A stretch of DNA of 64,000 bases from Zygaena filipendulae (GCA_907165275.2 OU015664.1:9448001-9512000); one strand, 5' to 3'. Counted from the first letter of the stretch, positions 11,029-22,137 are shown. The notes: a model not told the origin generated them from the sequence alone. Program-made: numbers and translations.

Positions 11029-12011
11029 CTGAAACAAGCGAGATAAAAATACATTGATTAAAACACTTCGACACTAATTTGCTTTGATGCTTCTTTAATT
11101 GATTTTTGGATAGAATGTCATTAATCCCTTTTTTATTTGAATAATCATCATTAGTAATATACCATTTAGTAGGAATATAACTTCATTTTATTTCATTTCA
11201 ATACAAAGAACATTTATTTGTTTAAAAAGAAAGTATCTAGAATGTTGTTGTGATAAAAAAAAAAGTTAAATACAACAGACAAAATTTTTTTTATTTATTT
11301 TTAGTTTGCTTTAGTTGTTGGTAGTGTAGTGTAGTTTAGTAGCTATAAAGGCAAGGGCTGAGCGACGGTGTCGACGTGCATTAAAACACTATGTGAACGG
11401 AGCCACATTTAGGCAAAGTCTAGTTTCTCATATCAACTCAATTACAAAGGCGGTCGTAACATGCCAAAGCATAATTTGTGAGGTTAATTAAGTAACGCTT
11501 TCACGATGGAGGAGTGTTTTATTTGCCCAAACTGGTCGTTATTTAGCCAACCATTGATATATGGGAGCGAGACGAATGCATTGCACTCAGCTTAATTTGT
11601 GGGGAGTCGGGCATAGAGGGACGCACAGGAAGTATCGGAGGCCGGAACGCACACATGACTGGACCTCGTTTGTGCTATTACTGTCATTCGCTTTTTAATA
11701 TCATATCACAAGGGACGGGTGTATTTCATTATTACATGTTTTAGGGTATTGACGATGGATACATTATTATTATTTACCACGCGAGAAATGTTATGTTTTT
11801 TTTTTATTTCTAAATATATAATAAAATATTGTGTAATAGAAGTGGTTCACTCTATTTTATTTTTATTGTAATAGTTTCTTTTAGCAAAATAAAATAGATA
11901 ATTATATCCAATCAAAAACATAAAAATGTGAAAGTGGAAGCCAAGTTTAGTATTTTTGCTCAGCTTTATGATTTTTGACAAAATCAATTAATTATAATAA
12001 TAATCCACTAA
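11029..12011. other. Upstream intron sequence of the connectin-like gene
   Basis: Starts with the acceptor TTGTTTCAG (minus strand). 11340-11650 is less AT-rich and free of repeats I recognise, so it could hold conserved non-coding sequence. No ORF. Confidence 0.35.
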
Positions 12012-12016
12012 TGATC

Positions 12017-12190
12017 ACTTGTTACTTGGGTAGCAGAGTAATATAAAAGTCAGGTGAAAAAGGTAAGATAAATATATTATAGTTTAAAAAGGAATGACAT
12101 ACAACAATGATCAAACAAAAGAATGTGTATAAAAATATTTAAATATCAAATTGACAGTGTTCTCAGTATAAACATAAAAGAGTTTTAACA
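12017..12190 (-). repeat. 3' LTR of the copia element
   Basis: 174 bp, identical to the copy at 16410-16583. In element sense it starts TGTTAAAACTC and ends GTAACAAGT. The boundary is set by the TGATC duplication. If ends are forced to the canonical TG...CA, the LTR is 171 bp (12020-12190) and the target duplications no longer match. Confidence 0.93.
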
Positions 12191-12197
12191 CCCCCCC
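12191..12197 (-). promoter_or_regulatory. Polypurine tract of the copia element
   Basis: Seven G residues (in element sense) abut the 3' LTR. This is the expected place for the plus-strand primer. The run is short and purely G. Confidence 0.7.
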
Positions 12198-12380
12198 GTA
12201 ATGAGAACACCCTGTATATACACATTATAATACAAGTAAAAAGACAGTATCAAAATTCACTATACACTTATCACTAGCACTGAAATAATAAAAACAACAT
12301 CCTGTACATATAAACACATCACTAAACTATACACACCCTATATACATACAATATGATCTAAAGACATACAAAACCTAGAA
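12198..12380 (-). other. Copia 3' untranslated region
   Basis: About 180 nt between the Gag-Pol stop codon and the polypurine tract. It is low complexity, and on the plus strand rich in A and C (repeated ATACACA/ATATACA-like words). No ORF is seen. Confidence 0.6.
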
Positions 12381-15300
12381 CTAGCCTAAACCTAAAGAAT
12401 TTGTACATTTAAAATGTTTCAGTTTCGGCAAGGGTTTTGTCAAAATGTCTGCGACCATGTCATTTGTGGGTATGTATTTGACTTGTATGTCGTGGTGTGA
12501 TAGTGAGTCTCTAATGAAGTGATGTTTGATGTCAATGTGTTTAGTACGTGCGTGATAGGTGTTATTATGAGCTAGTTTGAGTGAACTTTGATTGTCGGTA
12601 TGAATGATTATGAGATGAGTGACCGAGAATACTTCACTGATGAGCGTCTTTAAATATATGGCCTCTTTACAAGCTTCAGCCAAAGCCATATATTCAGCTT
12701 CTGTTGTGGAAAGTGCAACTGTTCGCTGTTTGCGAGCTTCCCACGACACAGGTGCACCGCTCATCAGGAAGGTGAATCCAGTGAATGATCGACGGTCCAC
12801 AAGATTGCTTCCATAATCGGCGTCAGCGTAACCTACTGGGTAAGAGTGGTCACCGTGTTTGAAGTGAAGTCTGAGTTCCTTCGTACCCTTAAGGTATCTA
12901 AGGACTCGCTTAGCGGCCTTCCAGTGTACCCCCCCGTAATGTGCATTGAACTGAGATAGGTACGAGACCGTGTGGGCAATATCAGGTCTTGTACATATAG
13001 AAATGTACATTAATGAGCCGATAAGCTCCTGATATGGGACTTCTAGATTTTCTTCTTCCTTTTCCGGAACAGTGAGTTTTAACCCAAGTTCCATTGGCGT
13101 AGTGACCGAGATCGCGTCGCTCATACCGAACTTGTCTAGTAATTTTTCGATATATTTTGTCTGATCGAGGGTTATACTGCCTTCACTTTGTACGACTCTC
13201 ATACCGAGGCAGTCTTTGACAGGACCGAGATCTTTAATTGTAAACGTCTTTTTGAGTTCGCTTACAAAATTATCTTTTAAATTACTATTGGTTGTCATAA
13301 AAAAGAAATCGTCGACGAACACTGCGATAACGATAAAATCATTAGGTCCGTCTCTTTTATAGTAAAGACAGTGTTCTGATGCGGCTTGAGTCAGCGACAG
13401 AGCAGCCATCGCTTGGCATACTTTTTTGTTCCATTGACGCGGAGCTTGTTTAAGCCCATATAGGGATTTTTTAAGTAAGCATACTTTCCCCTTTGGATCA
13501 GTAGCAAAACCTTCTGGTTGTTCCATATAAATTTCCTCTTCCAGGTCACCGTTTAAAAAGGCAGTTTCTACATCAAGGTGATGTACTTGTAGCCGATATT
13601 GCACAGCAAATGCAAACAAAAGCCTTACTGAAGATAGCCTAGCAACTGGTGAAAAAGTTTCACCATAGTCTACTCCAGCTATTTGGGTGAACCCTTTGGC
13701 TACTAGTCTGGCTTTGTATTTTGTAATGTTCCCACTTGTGTCCTTTTTTATTTTGTATACCCATTTACATTTTGTTGTCTTCCTGCCGGATGGTCTATCA
13801 ACTAGAATCCAGGTTCCATGCTGAATCAATGAATTGTATTCTGCTTTCATCGCTTCTAGCCACTTGTCTTTTTGCGGATGCTCTGTAACTTCTTTGTAAG
13901 TTTCTGGTTCCTGATCTGATGTCATGTAGAGATTCTCCTGATATCTCTCAGGAGGACGCCTGTCTCGGAGAGGGTATCGTCTTTCAGTTGATGTCTCTAC
14001 AATGGGTTCAGGTTCAGAAATAATTGGGGAAACTTCATGAGTAAGAGGTTCATCCGGTATAGTCAGCTGTTCTAAAGATGGTGACATCTCGGGTTGAGTG
14101 TCTTCACTGTCTGACTGTACTTGATGTTGTGGCTGTGAAACTGGTTCTTCATCATTTTGAATGGGTACAAAGATTACAGATGGTTGTGGTTGGGGTGACT
14201 CTTCGTTATGTGAGGAATTTGGATTAGACTCTTCATGCGTTTTATCTTCAATAAACGCTACATCTCTAGCAATAATAATCTGCCGAGGATTATTAGGGTC
14301 TATTAAGCGATAACCTTTGCTTTCTATAGAATAGCCAACAAAGATACAAACTTTAGTTTTGGATTCCAGTTTTGAACGCTTTTCTTTGGGTACGAGGACG
14401 TGAGCTTCGCAGCCAAAGATTCGCAAGTGAGAAAGGTCGACTTTATTGCCGGTCCATACTTCTTCTGGAATCTTGTTATTTAAAGCTTGCGTGGGTGAAC
14501 GATTTTTTAAATAAATTGCCGTATTTACCGCTTCTCCCCAGTACGCTAAAGGTAAATTCGAGTCTTTTAGCATAGATCTTGCTTTTTCAATGATCGTTCT
14601 ATTTACACGTTCTGAAACTCCGTTTTGTTGAGGAGTGTACGGCACCGTGGTTTGGTGCACTATACCATTCTCCCTCATAAACGTTATCATGTCGCTATTT
14701 ACATATTCCCGACCATTATCTGAACGGAGAATTTTAATTTTTTCTCCCGTTTGATTTTCGACTAAATGCTTAAATTCGACAAACTTTGTGTAAACTTCGG
14801 CTTTTGTTTTCAAAAGATATCCAAAAGTTTTACGAGAGTAGTCGTCGGTAAATGTTAATAAATATAGGGCTCCGCCCCACGAGTGCGTACTCATAGGTCC
14901 GCATAAGTCCGAATGAATAAGTTGTAGGACTTTACTCGATCTACTTTTTGAGCTCTTAAACGGTTTCTTTGAAAATTTACCTTGTAGACACGGAATACAT
15001 GTTCCGTGGTAACTTCCAATATAGTCTAGGCCGATACATTTATTTTTCAATATATCCATGCTCTTTGTATTGAGATGGCCAAGACGTCTATGCCAAAGTA
15101 GTGCAGACTCTTTGGTGGAAGTATACAAGGAATGCAATTTATTTACATTTAATCTAAACATACCGTTGTGATTCGACCCTGTGGCAATGACGGGATTTGT
15201 CACATGACAGCCACCGCTTTGAAATATTGTTGCGCCTTTCGGCGTAAACAATACATCGAATCCTTTCTTAACTAAACTACTTACAGATAAAAGATTTGTA

Positions 15301-16331
15301 GCGAGACCAGGAACATATAATACATTACTAATTTTATTTACACCATCGGAAATATTTATATTTACAGTGCCCTTACCATGACTCAATAAAGTCTCCTTAT
15401 TTGCCACAGTGATAGGAGTTACGTGAGGGGACAAGAACTCGAACCACTCTCTCCTGTTACTCATGTGGGAGCTTGCGCCGGAATCAAGAAACCAATCTTG
15501 TGAACCTGTGGGTGAACGATTAGTGAAACAAGATGAAAGTGTAAATTCGGAAGTATAATTTGTACAAACATTTGACGAAACCGAAACATTCTTGTTTTTC
15601 TTATTTTTTAGAATCCTACATTCACTCACTATATGCCCTATTTTTTTACAATAGGAACAAAATTTCTTCTTTGTTTGTTTCTTGGTGCATAGCGCTGTAT
15701 CTGGAGATCTGCTGGTATCTGCTGAGGACTGTACAGCTCGTGATTCTTCTTTTAGAAGAGCTGTCACTACATTTTCCGTGGTGATCTTCATATTAGAGTG
15801 TTCGATGGCCATAACTAAGGGATGATATTTTTCTGGAAGTCCAGTGAGCATTATAATAGCTAAGAATTCATCATCCACTTGTGCTCCAATTCCTTGTAGT
15901 TCTTGTTGGATAGCTAGTGACTCATTCACATACTGTTGAATCTTTCCTTTGAACGAATTTGTTAAGAGTTTTTTCATCAGTGCAAGCCTCCTTGTGAGTC
16001 CACCATCAGCATAAGCTTTTCGTAAACAACTGAATGTTTCAAATGCGGTTTTTGCTGACCTTATAACGGGATAGATGGATTCTTCACAAGATAAACATAT
16101 TTTCGCACGAGCCTTCTGATCTTTCCGTTTTTGATCAGGGTTGGAGAGGTCAGCGGGTTTTACAACGACTTCCCACAACTCTAGGTCAGTGAGCATGCAT
16201 TCTATGGCAAATGCCCATGTGCTGAAGTTAGCTGATCCTTTTAGCTTTGATATGCTTATATTTGTTGAGTTCTGCGCTGTCTGAAAATCTTTTGAAGAAT
16301 GTGCCGACTGTGAAGTCGATGGAGTATCCAT
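12381..16331 (-). CDS. Copia-type Gag-Pol polyprotein (1316 aa)
   Basis: Single uninterrupted polyprotein of a copia retrotransposon, starting at the ATG 16331-16329 and ending with TAG at 12381. Order of parts: a Gag domain (about 25-200, with a Trp-rich LKGSANFSTWAFAIE start); a CX2CX4HX4C zinc knuckle (C225, C228, H233, C238); an aspartic protease with DSG at 283-285; a GAG-pre-integrase/HHCC zinc region (LWHRRLGHL at 412-420, C445, C448); an integrase core with D475, D538 and E574 (35 residues between the last two, as usual for DDE); a reverse transcriptase (about 840-1085) with LDVETAFLNGDL, SLYGLKQAPRQW and the catalytic box FVDD at 1005-1008, where YVDD is usual; and RNase H (D1170, E1211, D1246). 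The gene order integrase before RT is diagnostic of copia. No frameshift or stop is seen, so it is expected to be functional. Relationship to a named copia clade was not determined. Confidence 0.97.
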   Translation of the reverse strand: MDTPSTSQSAHSSKDFQTAQNSTNISISKLKGSANFSTWAFAIECMLTDLELWEVVVKPADLSNPDQKRKDQKARAKICLSCEESIYPVIRSAKTAFETFSCLRKAYADGGLTRRLALMKKLLTNSFKGKIQQYVNESLAIQQELQGIGAQVDDEFLAIIMLTGLPEKYHPLVMAIEHSNMKITTENVVTALLKEESRAVQSSADTSRSPDTALCTKKQTKKKFCSYCKKIGHIVSECRILKNKKNKNVSVSSNVCTNYTSEFTLSSCFTNRSPTGSQDWFLDSGASSHMSNRREWFEFLSPHVTPITVANKETLLSHGKGTVNINISDGVNKISNVLYVPGLATNLLSVSSLVKKGFDVLFTPKGATIFQSGGCHVTNPVIATGSNHNGMFRLNVNKLHSLYTSTKESALLWHRRLGHLNTKSMDILKNKCIGLDYIGSYHGTCIPCLQGKFSKKPFKSSKSRSSKVLQLIHSDLCGPMSTHSWGGALYLLTFTDDYSRKTFGYLLKTKAEVYTKFVEFKHLVENQTGEKIKILRSDNGREYVNSDMITFMRENGIVHQTTVPYTPQQNGVSERVNRTIIEKARSMLKDSNLPLAYWGEAVNTAIYLKNRSPTQALNNKIPEEVWTGNKVDLSHLRIFGCEAHVLVPKEKRSKLESKTKVCIFVGYSIESKGYRLIDPNNPRQIIIARDVAFIEDKTHEESNPNSSHNEESPQPQPSVIFVPIQNDEEPVSQPQHQVQSDSEDTQPEMSPSLEQLTIPDEPLTHEVSPIISEPEPIVETSTERRYPLRDRRPPERYQENLYMTSDQEPETYKEVTEHPQKDKWLEAMKAEYNSLIQHGTWILVDRPSGRKTTKCKWVYKIKKDTSGNITKYKARLVAKGFTQIAGVDYGETFSPVARLSSVRLLFAFAVQYRLQVHHLDVETAFLNGDLEEEIYMEQPEGFATDPKGKVCLLKKSLYGLKQAPRQWNKKVCQAMAALSLTQAASEHCLYYKRDGPNDFIVIAVFVDDFFFMTTNSNLKDNFVSELKKTFTIKDLGPVKDCLGMRVVQSEGSITLDQTKYIEKLLDKFGMSDAISVTTPMELGLKLTVPEKEEENLEVPYQELIGSLMYISICTRPDIAHTVSYLSQFNAHYGGVHWKAAKRVLRYLKGTKELRLHFKHGDHSYPVGYADADYGSNLVDRRSFTGFTFLMSGAPVSWEARKQRTVALSTTEAEYMALAEACKEAIYLKTLISEVFSVTHLIIIHTDNQSSLKLAHNNTYHARTKHIDIKHHFIRDSLSHHDIQVKYIPTNDMVADILTKPLPKLKHFKCTNSLGLG

Positions 16332-16394
16332 TGCACTTTTCTTAACCTTTTTTAAAAGACTTATTTGAGACCTATAACCACTTATCAGTTATTT

Positions 16395-16409
16395 CCTGGG
16401 CCCATAACC
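16395..16409 (-). promoter_or_regulatory. Primer binding site matching the anticodon arm of tRNA-iMet
   Basis: Directly inside the 5' LTR. The plus strand reads CCTGGGCCCATAACC, which is the anticodon stem and loop (CAU) of initiator tRNA-Met. Minus-strand DNA synthesis would therefore be primed by an internal half-tRNA, the mechanism established for Drosophila copia, rather than by the tRNA 3' end. Confidence 0.85.
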
Positions 16410-16583
16410 ACTTGTTACTTGGGTAGCAGAGTAATATAAAAGTCAGGTGAAAAAGGTAAGATAAATATATTATAGTTTAAAAAGGAATGACATACAACAA
16501 TGATCAAACAAAAGAATGTGTATAAAAATATTTAAATATCAAATTGACAGTGTTCTCAGTATAAACATAAAAGAGTTTTAACA
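16410..16583 (-). repeat. 5' LTR of the copia element
   Basis: 174 bp, identical to 12017-12190. As the upstream LTR in element sense it should carry the promoter. It is AT-rich with several TATA-like stretches, none of which I can single out. Confidence 0.93.
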
Positions 16584-17579
16584 TGATCGGTGATGAGTTA
16601 ATTTAGATTTGGGCCCAACCAGCACTAAACAATATTACAGTAAAGTTATTTAGACTAGACACTAGACATGCTATGCATGCATATATTATGCATATATTAT
16701 GCACACCAAAAAACCAAGTAGTTATTATTATTATTTAGTGAATCTGACTACTACGGAAGTGTCGCCGGTTCGATCCATTCGACGAACATTAGTGTTTGCC
16801 CTGAGTTTGTGTGACTTCTCGCTTTGACTATGCACAAAAATCCGTAAAGATATGAAAAAACACTGGGAATTTTCAATAAAAAAACCTCAACTAGATAATT
16901 AAGAACGACGAGCGAGATTATTTGGAATGAAAAGCATAAAAAGTAAAAACTTGTCATGAAATTTCTCTTTGCGTTTGCGTTTCATATAACAACGTTTGAT
17001 ATACATTTTTCAAAGGATTGCCTATGGCATTCGTCTTTTTGTTTCGTTTTAATTAAAAATCATAAATTCAGTTTATTCCAGAGTTTCAAAAAGATTAGGT
17101 AGCTACATAAACATTATAACAATACAATAATTGTGTACATATTTTTTTATTATAGTTCGAAACGTAACTCAGACAATACAGAGAGAGTGAAAAAGTAAAT
17201 ATTATTCCAACATCACTTTTTATATTCTAGACATTTTCTGTTCTGTTTCGAGATAAAAAGTTTTCTTAATGCCCCTGAAAGAATGCAGCAAAATAAACAA
17301 AAAGGGATTCGCAAATAGCGTTCATCTTTTGTTTTTGAATATAATAACTCCAGCTCAGACTCCGCGCCTACAATACCTCGACATGGAAAATGCTTTTTCT
17401 CGGGGGCTTTTCCTGCGACAAAAGTACAGCAACGCACAACTCTAGGTATCTTTGAAATTGATGGATGATGGAAACTTTATGAAATTCTTCATAAAATATA
17501 TAGATATAAAATGAAATTAGTCTCGGTGGGGAACATTGCAGGTGTTTACCCTAAGTCTAGAGGTTTATAATTATTTAAT

Positions 17580-17735
17580 ACTAGCTGTTCCCCGCGGGTT
17601 TACTCGCATTAATTTCGGAGATTCCGCGGGACTTCTGGGATACCCTGTATACCTATGACAAAGTGTATGCAGAATTTTATTATGATCGGTTGAGCCGATA
17701 AAGCGTGAAAGCGAAACAAACAAACAATTTAAATA
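17580..17735 (+). repeat. Family A copy
   Basis: ACTAGCTGTTCCCCGCGGGT at the start; 3' end replaced by an A/T-rich run after AAACAAACAAAC. Confidence 0.65.
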
Positions 17736-18349
17736 TATTTTATATCAAAAAAATGTATACCTACTTTTAAAGGTATTCAAAATTACTTTGGAGGTGCGAC
17801 CTCTCTACGAAATTCCAAGCGCTAAATTATTTTTATATTTTTATATTTCAAATTATTTTGCTGCGGGCGGCGTACGCGCCAAATATTCTATTATAAATAA
17901 TTTAGAAATGGGCTAGTAAAAATGAAAAAATATAACCTATATTAAAACATAGTGCGAACGATTCACTAGTTGATTCTGAGCAAACTACTTTCTAGTTTTC
18001 ATTTAATTCTTTAACACGTTGTATAGTATATAGGATACTAATAATAATGCTTACTTATAACCACAGAGAAAAATGAAACGACAGAGAAAACGAATCAAAA
18101 AAAAAAAATTACAAATAACAATCGTAATAACATAACGTAGGAAATAGTTGGAATTAAGAGTTCCAGAAGTGACGTGCACTTTCAGGAAACGAGCCGAAAC
18201 AATACGAGACGCTTATAAAGAAGTAACCACTCGAAAATATAACATTCCTCGTGGGACACTAAACATAATCTGTCTTATTTTTTATCTTGACAAACCTGTA
18301 AAAGGATTTGAGATTAATGTCCAAAACGTTTACATATTACATCTACACT

Positions 18350-18545
18350 AGATGTTTCCCACGGTTTCGCCCGCATTAATTTCGGAGTTCCCGTAGGAGT
18401 TCCAGGATAAAAAGTAGCCTGTATCCTTCTCTGTACTCCTGAAAATGTGTATGGCAAATTTCATGATGATCGGTTGAGCCGTTAAGGCGTGAAAGCGTAA
18501 CAAACAATAAAACTCACTTTCGCATTTGGAATAGTATGGATAGTA
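18350..18545 (+). repeat. Family A copy
   Basis: ACTAGATGTTTCCCACGGTT to ACTTTCGCATTTGGAATAG. Confidence 0.7.
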
Positions 18546-18727
18546 GGTACCTACTTATTTCTATCGCCGCCGTCGCGGCTTCGCGGGAGGTTCAAGATGC
18601 CCGGGAATATGCCCGGTAAAAACCATGTTTCATGTGTAAATCCTGAAAATGATATTTTGTATGCGAAATTTTTTGAAACATCCAAAAATCTTCATAATCA
18701 TTATACTTTCAAATTTATAATCCTATT

Positions 18728-19119
18728 AATCTAATATATATAAATCACGTGTCACGTTGTTTGTCCGCGATGGACTCCGAAACTACTGAACGGATTTTGA
18801 TAAAATTTTGTAACCATTCATAATATGGGCCAACTTAAAAGATAGGATAGTTTTTTATCCCGGAATTCCCTCGGGAACTGAAGGACATAGAGTACTTTTT
18901 TTCCGCAACCTCCGCGGGAACTCCGAAATTACCGCGGATGAAATCGCGGGGGACAGCTGGTACTTATTATAAATGTAAAGGGGGGATGTATGTTACTCAG
19001 TCAAGCAAAAACGGCTGCACGTTGTCAGCGGTACAGAGAAGGCCATAGGGTACTTTTTGTCCCGGAATTCACGCGGGAACTCCGAAATTACCGCGGGTGA
19101 AACCGCGGGCATAGCTAGT
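18728..19119 (-). repeat. Two family A copies head to tail
   Basis: 18728-18960 ends GGGGACAGCTGGTACT and the next copy, 18963-19119, starts at once with TTATTATAAATGTAAAG and ends GGGCATAGCTAGT. A direct tandem of independent copies. Confidence 0.7.
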
Positions 19120-19523
19120 ACTTAAATAATTTTTACTATTTATATTGATAAAATAACTTTATCTATGGTACCATGACTTAATTTTATTTATTTTAATATT
19201 GTTTATTTAATTATATATATTTGTTGTATATATGTTTGTATATGTTTTTCAGATCAAATAAACAAACAACAATGTTATCAGTAGGTTATTATAAAGGTAC
19301 GCAGGGTGTCCAAAGACAGATTTCAAACTTTGAACGGATCTTGTTTCTAAACGCAACAAATCAAATAGGAGGGATGTCGGTTGTTGAAGGGTGAAAGCCG
19401 TAGCGACAACACGGGTGTCAAGTTGGTCTTTGTTATTTCAGTTACCTTTCAGCATCTATTTTGAACCCTGAGCAGGAAACTAGGTTTTAATTGAGCCATT
19501 TTTTAACTGGGGGAACAATCTAA

Positions 19524-19821
19524 CATGATATTGACGACTTTTGTAAATCAAAATTTTAATTAGTCCGTCAGTTAGAAATTAAAAAATCATTAGACAGGTA
19601 TTTTTTTTATTTTTCAAATAAATGAAAATACACAGAGATAAAGCGCATTAAAGTTTAGGGTAGGGGCTCGTGACGTCACTAACCGTAAGTGACGTCACGC
19701 GAAATTTCAACTAAATGTATCGCCGTTATTTTTTGATTACGTAAAAAAAGAATAAATACGTCGTGTCCAATATTTTTTAATAATCTTCAAGGAGGACTAA
19801 AAAAAACTTAGTCAACCTGCT
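19524..19821 (+). mobile_element. MITE B, copy with two central TGACGTCA sites
   Basis: ATTAGTCCGTCAGTTAG left arm; GTTTAGGGTAGGGGCTCGTG; TGACGTCA at about 19672 and 19691; GGAGGACTAAAA right arm. Directly followed by a partial second copy. Confidence 0.75.
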
Positions 19822-19822
19822 T

Positions 19823-19968
19823 GGGTATTTTCCAGGGTATGAAAATCAAAATCTGTCAGTTAGAAAATAAGAAAATAATAAACACTTATTTTTTGCTTTT
19901 TCAAATTAATGAAAATAAACATAGATAAAGCGCATTAAAGTTTAGGGTAGGGGCTCGTGACGTGACGA
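19823..19968 (+). mobile_element. MITE B, partial copy abutting the previous one
   Basis: Starts GGGTATTTTCCAGGGTATG, the same outer end as the right end of 8732-9050 and of 33981-34253. Ends after the first central site, here mutated to TGACGTGACG. Confidence 0.7.
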
Positions 19969-19980
19969 ATAAGAGGTTCT

Positions 19981-21239
19981 AACTGACATTAGATATACAA
20001 ATGATGCTCCTGCTACTTTCGCTTCAATATGAAATACGATTATCGCAATCTACTGCGTTACTCTTTAAATAGAATAAAACACGCACCTTTTTTTTAATAG
20101 CCATAGACCAGAGAAGTAACGCGACATGCAGTCAAGGCTTAAATTTCGAGTGGTAATTAATTAAATAAGGCAAGCCGTCAATTCAACTCATCATGAGTAA
20201 TGAACCGTCAATTAACATCAACTAGTTTAGGGTACCCGGCAAGGTTTAGAGTTACCTACGGGTCCAACAATCAATAAAACCAGACCAGGATCTACACCCG
20301 AATGCAACTTTTTATAAATTATTGATTCTAAACTTCAATATCCTCTTTTTTTCAATCCATGCATGTTCGTCAAATTTGGGAATCTGAAATATTTAACACG
20401 GCAACATTTATGGCAACATTTTAACACGGGTCTGGCTTGCTTCTCACTCCTAGCTGTACCTACTTATTTGGATATTTGTATTGTCATGTGCCTGTGGGGT
20501 TCTGTAAATGTTTGAATTTTGTTTTTTTTAAATGTTTTGTACGTCTAAATGGACAGGTCACAGTGGGATGACATACTCTGTAATAATACCAAACATAATT
20601 ATACCTGTGATCACAAACTGATTGACAGGGTATGGACCAAATGCTGCCCAGGAGTAAGACTACCTTGACTGAGTTCCTTGCATTGTTTTATATTGAAAAA
20701 TTATTTTTTTTTCAAAATCGGTCCCGGAGAAAAAAAATTTACGTCAGTTTTGTTTGTACGTTTTATATGTATAGTATGTATGTTCCCCGATTATTCGAAG
20801 ACGACTGGACCAATTTGGAAAATTCTTTTTTTGGTTGAAAGGGTATACTTCCGAGGTGGTACCACTGTCATAAGGTCAGGATCTGATGATGGGATATTGG
20901 AGAAATGGAGGGAACTTATCAAATATTATAGGCACACCTACCAATTTTGGGTATTTTTTGGAATATTTCATGCATTTGCTTTCGGAAAGCACCATTTAGT
21001 GAAGTGAAACTAATGATGAAGACAACAGATGACCAGCGGAACTACTCAATAATAGGTATTTCACAGGTTGCGATTCGATTACTTTAAGGTGGTTGCTGAG
21101 CAGTTTATGCTCATCACAGTGCATGTGGTGAAGTGGAGCTGATAGTGTGTATCAGTAAAACTCCTCAAAAATATACATCCTTCCATCGGGAAAAGCATTT
21201 ATTTATTGTTATTGTAATTAAGTATTTATTTTTACCCAA
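19981..21239. other. Unassigned, possibly old repeat
   Basis: 20620-21130 has the look of a decayed mobile element (GGACCAATTTGGAAAATTCT; TTTCGGAAAGCACCATTTAG). No coherent frame, and I cannot name a family. Confidence 0.25.
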
Positions 21240-21700
21240 TAAATAATACCTTTTTTCCCACGACTCCTAGGATGGAATTAGACGCGCTTTATTTTACTGA
21301 CTACTACTACTATTAGGAACATATTGTACTATGTCTACATCCTGGGCAGCACTTGGTCCACCTTCCATGAATGTTTATGGTTTCCCAATAAGTCTCAACA
21401 AGAACTTTTTTTTTCACGACTCCTGGGATAGAATTAGGCGCCCTTTATTTTACAAACTACTACTATCCTAAGGAACATAATATACTATGTCTACATCCTG
21501 AGCAGCACTTGGTCTACCTTCCATGCAAGTTTATTGTTTCCCAATAAATCTCAACAAAAACTTTTTTTTTTCACGACTCCTGGGATAGAATTAGATGCGC
21601 TTTATTTTACAGACTACTACTACCCTAAGGAACATAATGTACTATGACTTTATTCTGGGCAGCACTTGGTCCACTCTTCATACAAAGATTGGCATTGTCC
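21240..21700. repeat. Three tandem units of about 157 bp
   Basis: CACGACTCCTAGGATGGAAT at 21259, CACGACTCCTGGGATAGAAT at 21415 and again at 21572, each followed by TTATTTTAC...CTACTACTA...AGCAGCACTTGGTC. Periods are 156 and 157 bp. T runs precede each unit and lengthen downstream. Confidence 0.85.
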
Positions 21701-21706
21701 TTTGTC

Positions 21707-22090
21707 TACTAGCTGTTCGCCTGCGTTAATTTCGGAGTTCGCGTGAGATTTCCGGGATAAAAGTACCCTATGTCCTTCTCTGTACCCTTAAAAACGTGTG
21801 TGCAAAATTTCGTGATGATCGGTTGAGCCGTTTAGGCGAGAAAGCGTTACAGACAGAGTTACTTTCGCGTTTATAATATTAGTACGGGTACAAGGTATAT
21901 TTTGTATTTATGTGGTGAGAAATTTTAATCACTTCTTAGAGTTACATACTGTACCCCGCGGTTTCTCCCGCGTGAAATTCCATGTACCTATTAGGTAATT
22001 CAAGTTATAATCTGTGCCCTTTTTCATCCAAAGCCGTTTTATCTTGACAAATACACACACATTCACAAACTTGAATTTAAAATATTAATA
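21707..22090 (+). repeat. Family A copy plus a short second piece
   Basis: 21707-21892 runs TACTAGCTGTTCGCCTGC to TATAATATTAGTACGGGT. 21950-22090 is a diverged piece with CCCCGCGGTTTCTCCCGCG. Confidence 0.65.
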
Positions 22091-22137
22091 TATATTTATA
22101 TGGTTACAAGATTTTATGCTGATTGTAATACATAATC

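Larger units (their letters stand above)
12017..16583 (-). mobile_element. Complete Ty1/copia LTR retrotransposon
   Basis: A full-length element of 4567 bp read on the minus strand. Two LTRs flank one long Gag-Pol ORF. The flanks show a 5-bp target duplication TGATC (12012-12016 and 16584-16588). Primer site and polypurine tract are both present. The LTRs are identical base for base over 174 nt and the ORF is open throughout, so insertion was very recent and the copy may be active. It lies upstream of the connectin-like coding exons in the same orientation, probably in the gene's 5' intron. Confidence 0.95.

Noticed and set aside
11012..11074. Upstream start for the connectin-like protein (MSKCFNQC...)
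   Set aside because: This stretch lies before a 3' splice site (TTTCAG at 11029) and would bury the signal peptide.
12619..15784. Plus-strand open frames of 65-74 codons inside the copia element
   Set aside because: Antisense by-products of the Gag-Pol ORF.
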